From: Caballeronia sp. NK8
GTDB lineage: Bacteria; Pseudomonadota; Gammaproteobacteria; Burkholderiales; Burkholderiaceae
Direction: 5' to 3'
DNA: 64,000 nt
NCBI RefSeq assembly: GCF_018408855.1
Contig: NZ_AP024323.1
Span: 868,001 to 932,000 of the forward strand
Numbering within the stretch: the first letter of the stretch is position 1; each line of letters opens with the position of its first letter. Under the pieces are notes generated by a model. The model worked only from the letters and a program-made list of their open reading frames with translations. It did not search any database and had not been told where the DNA came from. Positions 63,989 to 64,000 of the stretch are shown here, in pieces. Position numbers and translations under genes: made by a program.

Positions 63989-63995
63989 GAAGGAG
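63989..63995 (+). promoter_or_regulatory. ribosome-binding site of a gene beginning past the window
   Basis: GAAGGAG at 63989-63995 lies five bases from the window end, and a T run (about 63968-63975) lies upstream. A start codon would fall at or just after 64001. Confidence 0.5.
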
Positions 63996-64000
63996 ACGCA

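Noticed and set aside
1..64000. CRISPR array, tRNA or rRNA genes, prophage integrase or attachment sites
   Set aside because: None seen; no regularly spaced repeats or tRNA-like cloverleafs were found by eye.

Overview
The window is GC-rich and gene-dense, with the codon bias (GCG, CGC, CTC, ATC), short operon overlaps and gene complement of a Burkholderiales betaproteobacterium, most likely Burkholderia sensu lato (Paraburkholderia or Caballeronia). The genus is an inference from gene content; there is no rRNA or tRNA gene in the window. REGION 1 (1-14566) is metabolic and transport: an SDR, gamma-glutamyltransferase, an NCS2 purine permease behind a 333-base structured leader, an ArsR/SRPBCC pair with a perfect palindromic operator, an unannotated-looking 49-residue protein, a FucU-type mutarotase, an aspartoacylase-like hydrolase, an amino-acid-binding protein, a ChaA-type antiporter, a GAF-GGDEF cyclase, and an MFS/SDR/FAH-hydrolase sugar-acid operon divergent from a LysR regulator. 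REGION 2 (14588-24753) holds OsmC, a two-gene unit of an unknown helical protein plus a HEPN protein with an RNase-type motif, a DadA-like oxidase, a FrnE/DsbA-like protein, a PilZ protein, WaaC, a YpfJ-like metalloprotein and a cyanide-insensitive bd oxidase (cioAB plus a 45-residue accessory subunit). REGION 3 (24766-26290) is a type VI secretion cargo set: Hcp, a PGRP/Amidase_2-type amidase, and an exported small protein that may be its immunity partner. REGION 4 (26470-40052) carries a DUF318 permease overlapping the tRNA 2-selenouridine synthase gene, B12-dependent ethanolamine ammonia-lyase (eutBC), an AcoR-type sigma-54 activator, OpgC, TerC, and surface-polysaccharide type genes.

REGION 5 (40060-63506) is a large cobalamin locus. 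On the minus strand run cobL-cbiD-cobK-cobM. Divergent from it, behind a cobalamin riboswitch, run cobG-cobH-cobI-cobJ, the last carrying an N-terminal CbiG-like part. A second minus-strand operon behind a second riboswitch is cobW-cobN-chlI-VWA, a cobalt chelatase that uses ChlI/ChlD-like partners. cobE, then cobO-cobB-DUF1289 follow on the plus strand. A third riboswitch precedes the cobalt importer genes cbtB-cbtA, and a CobC-like phosphatase gene is divergent from them. The pathway mixes an oxygen-route enzyme (CobG) with anaerobic-route parts (CbiD, CbiG). EutBC in the same window is a consumer of the coenzyme.

Two insertions break the cobalamin locus. Between cobJ and the chelatase operon sits a Tae4 amidase effector gene with two tandem Tai4 immunity genes (48407-49826), whose catalytic Cys-His-Asp spacing matches Tae4. 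Between cobE and cobO lies a pair of about 255-base inverted repeats, one arm of which is split by an intact IS481-family element with 6-base target duplications. The window ends with a DUF1428 gene and the ribosome-binding site of a gene that starts beyond base 64000.

The most promising leads for undescribed biology are the HEPN/helical-protein pair, the hcp-amidase-exported protein trio, the NCS2 leader RNA, the permease-mnmH coupling, and the long inverted repeat in front of cobO.
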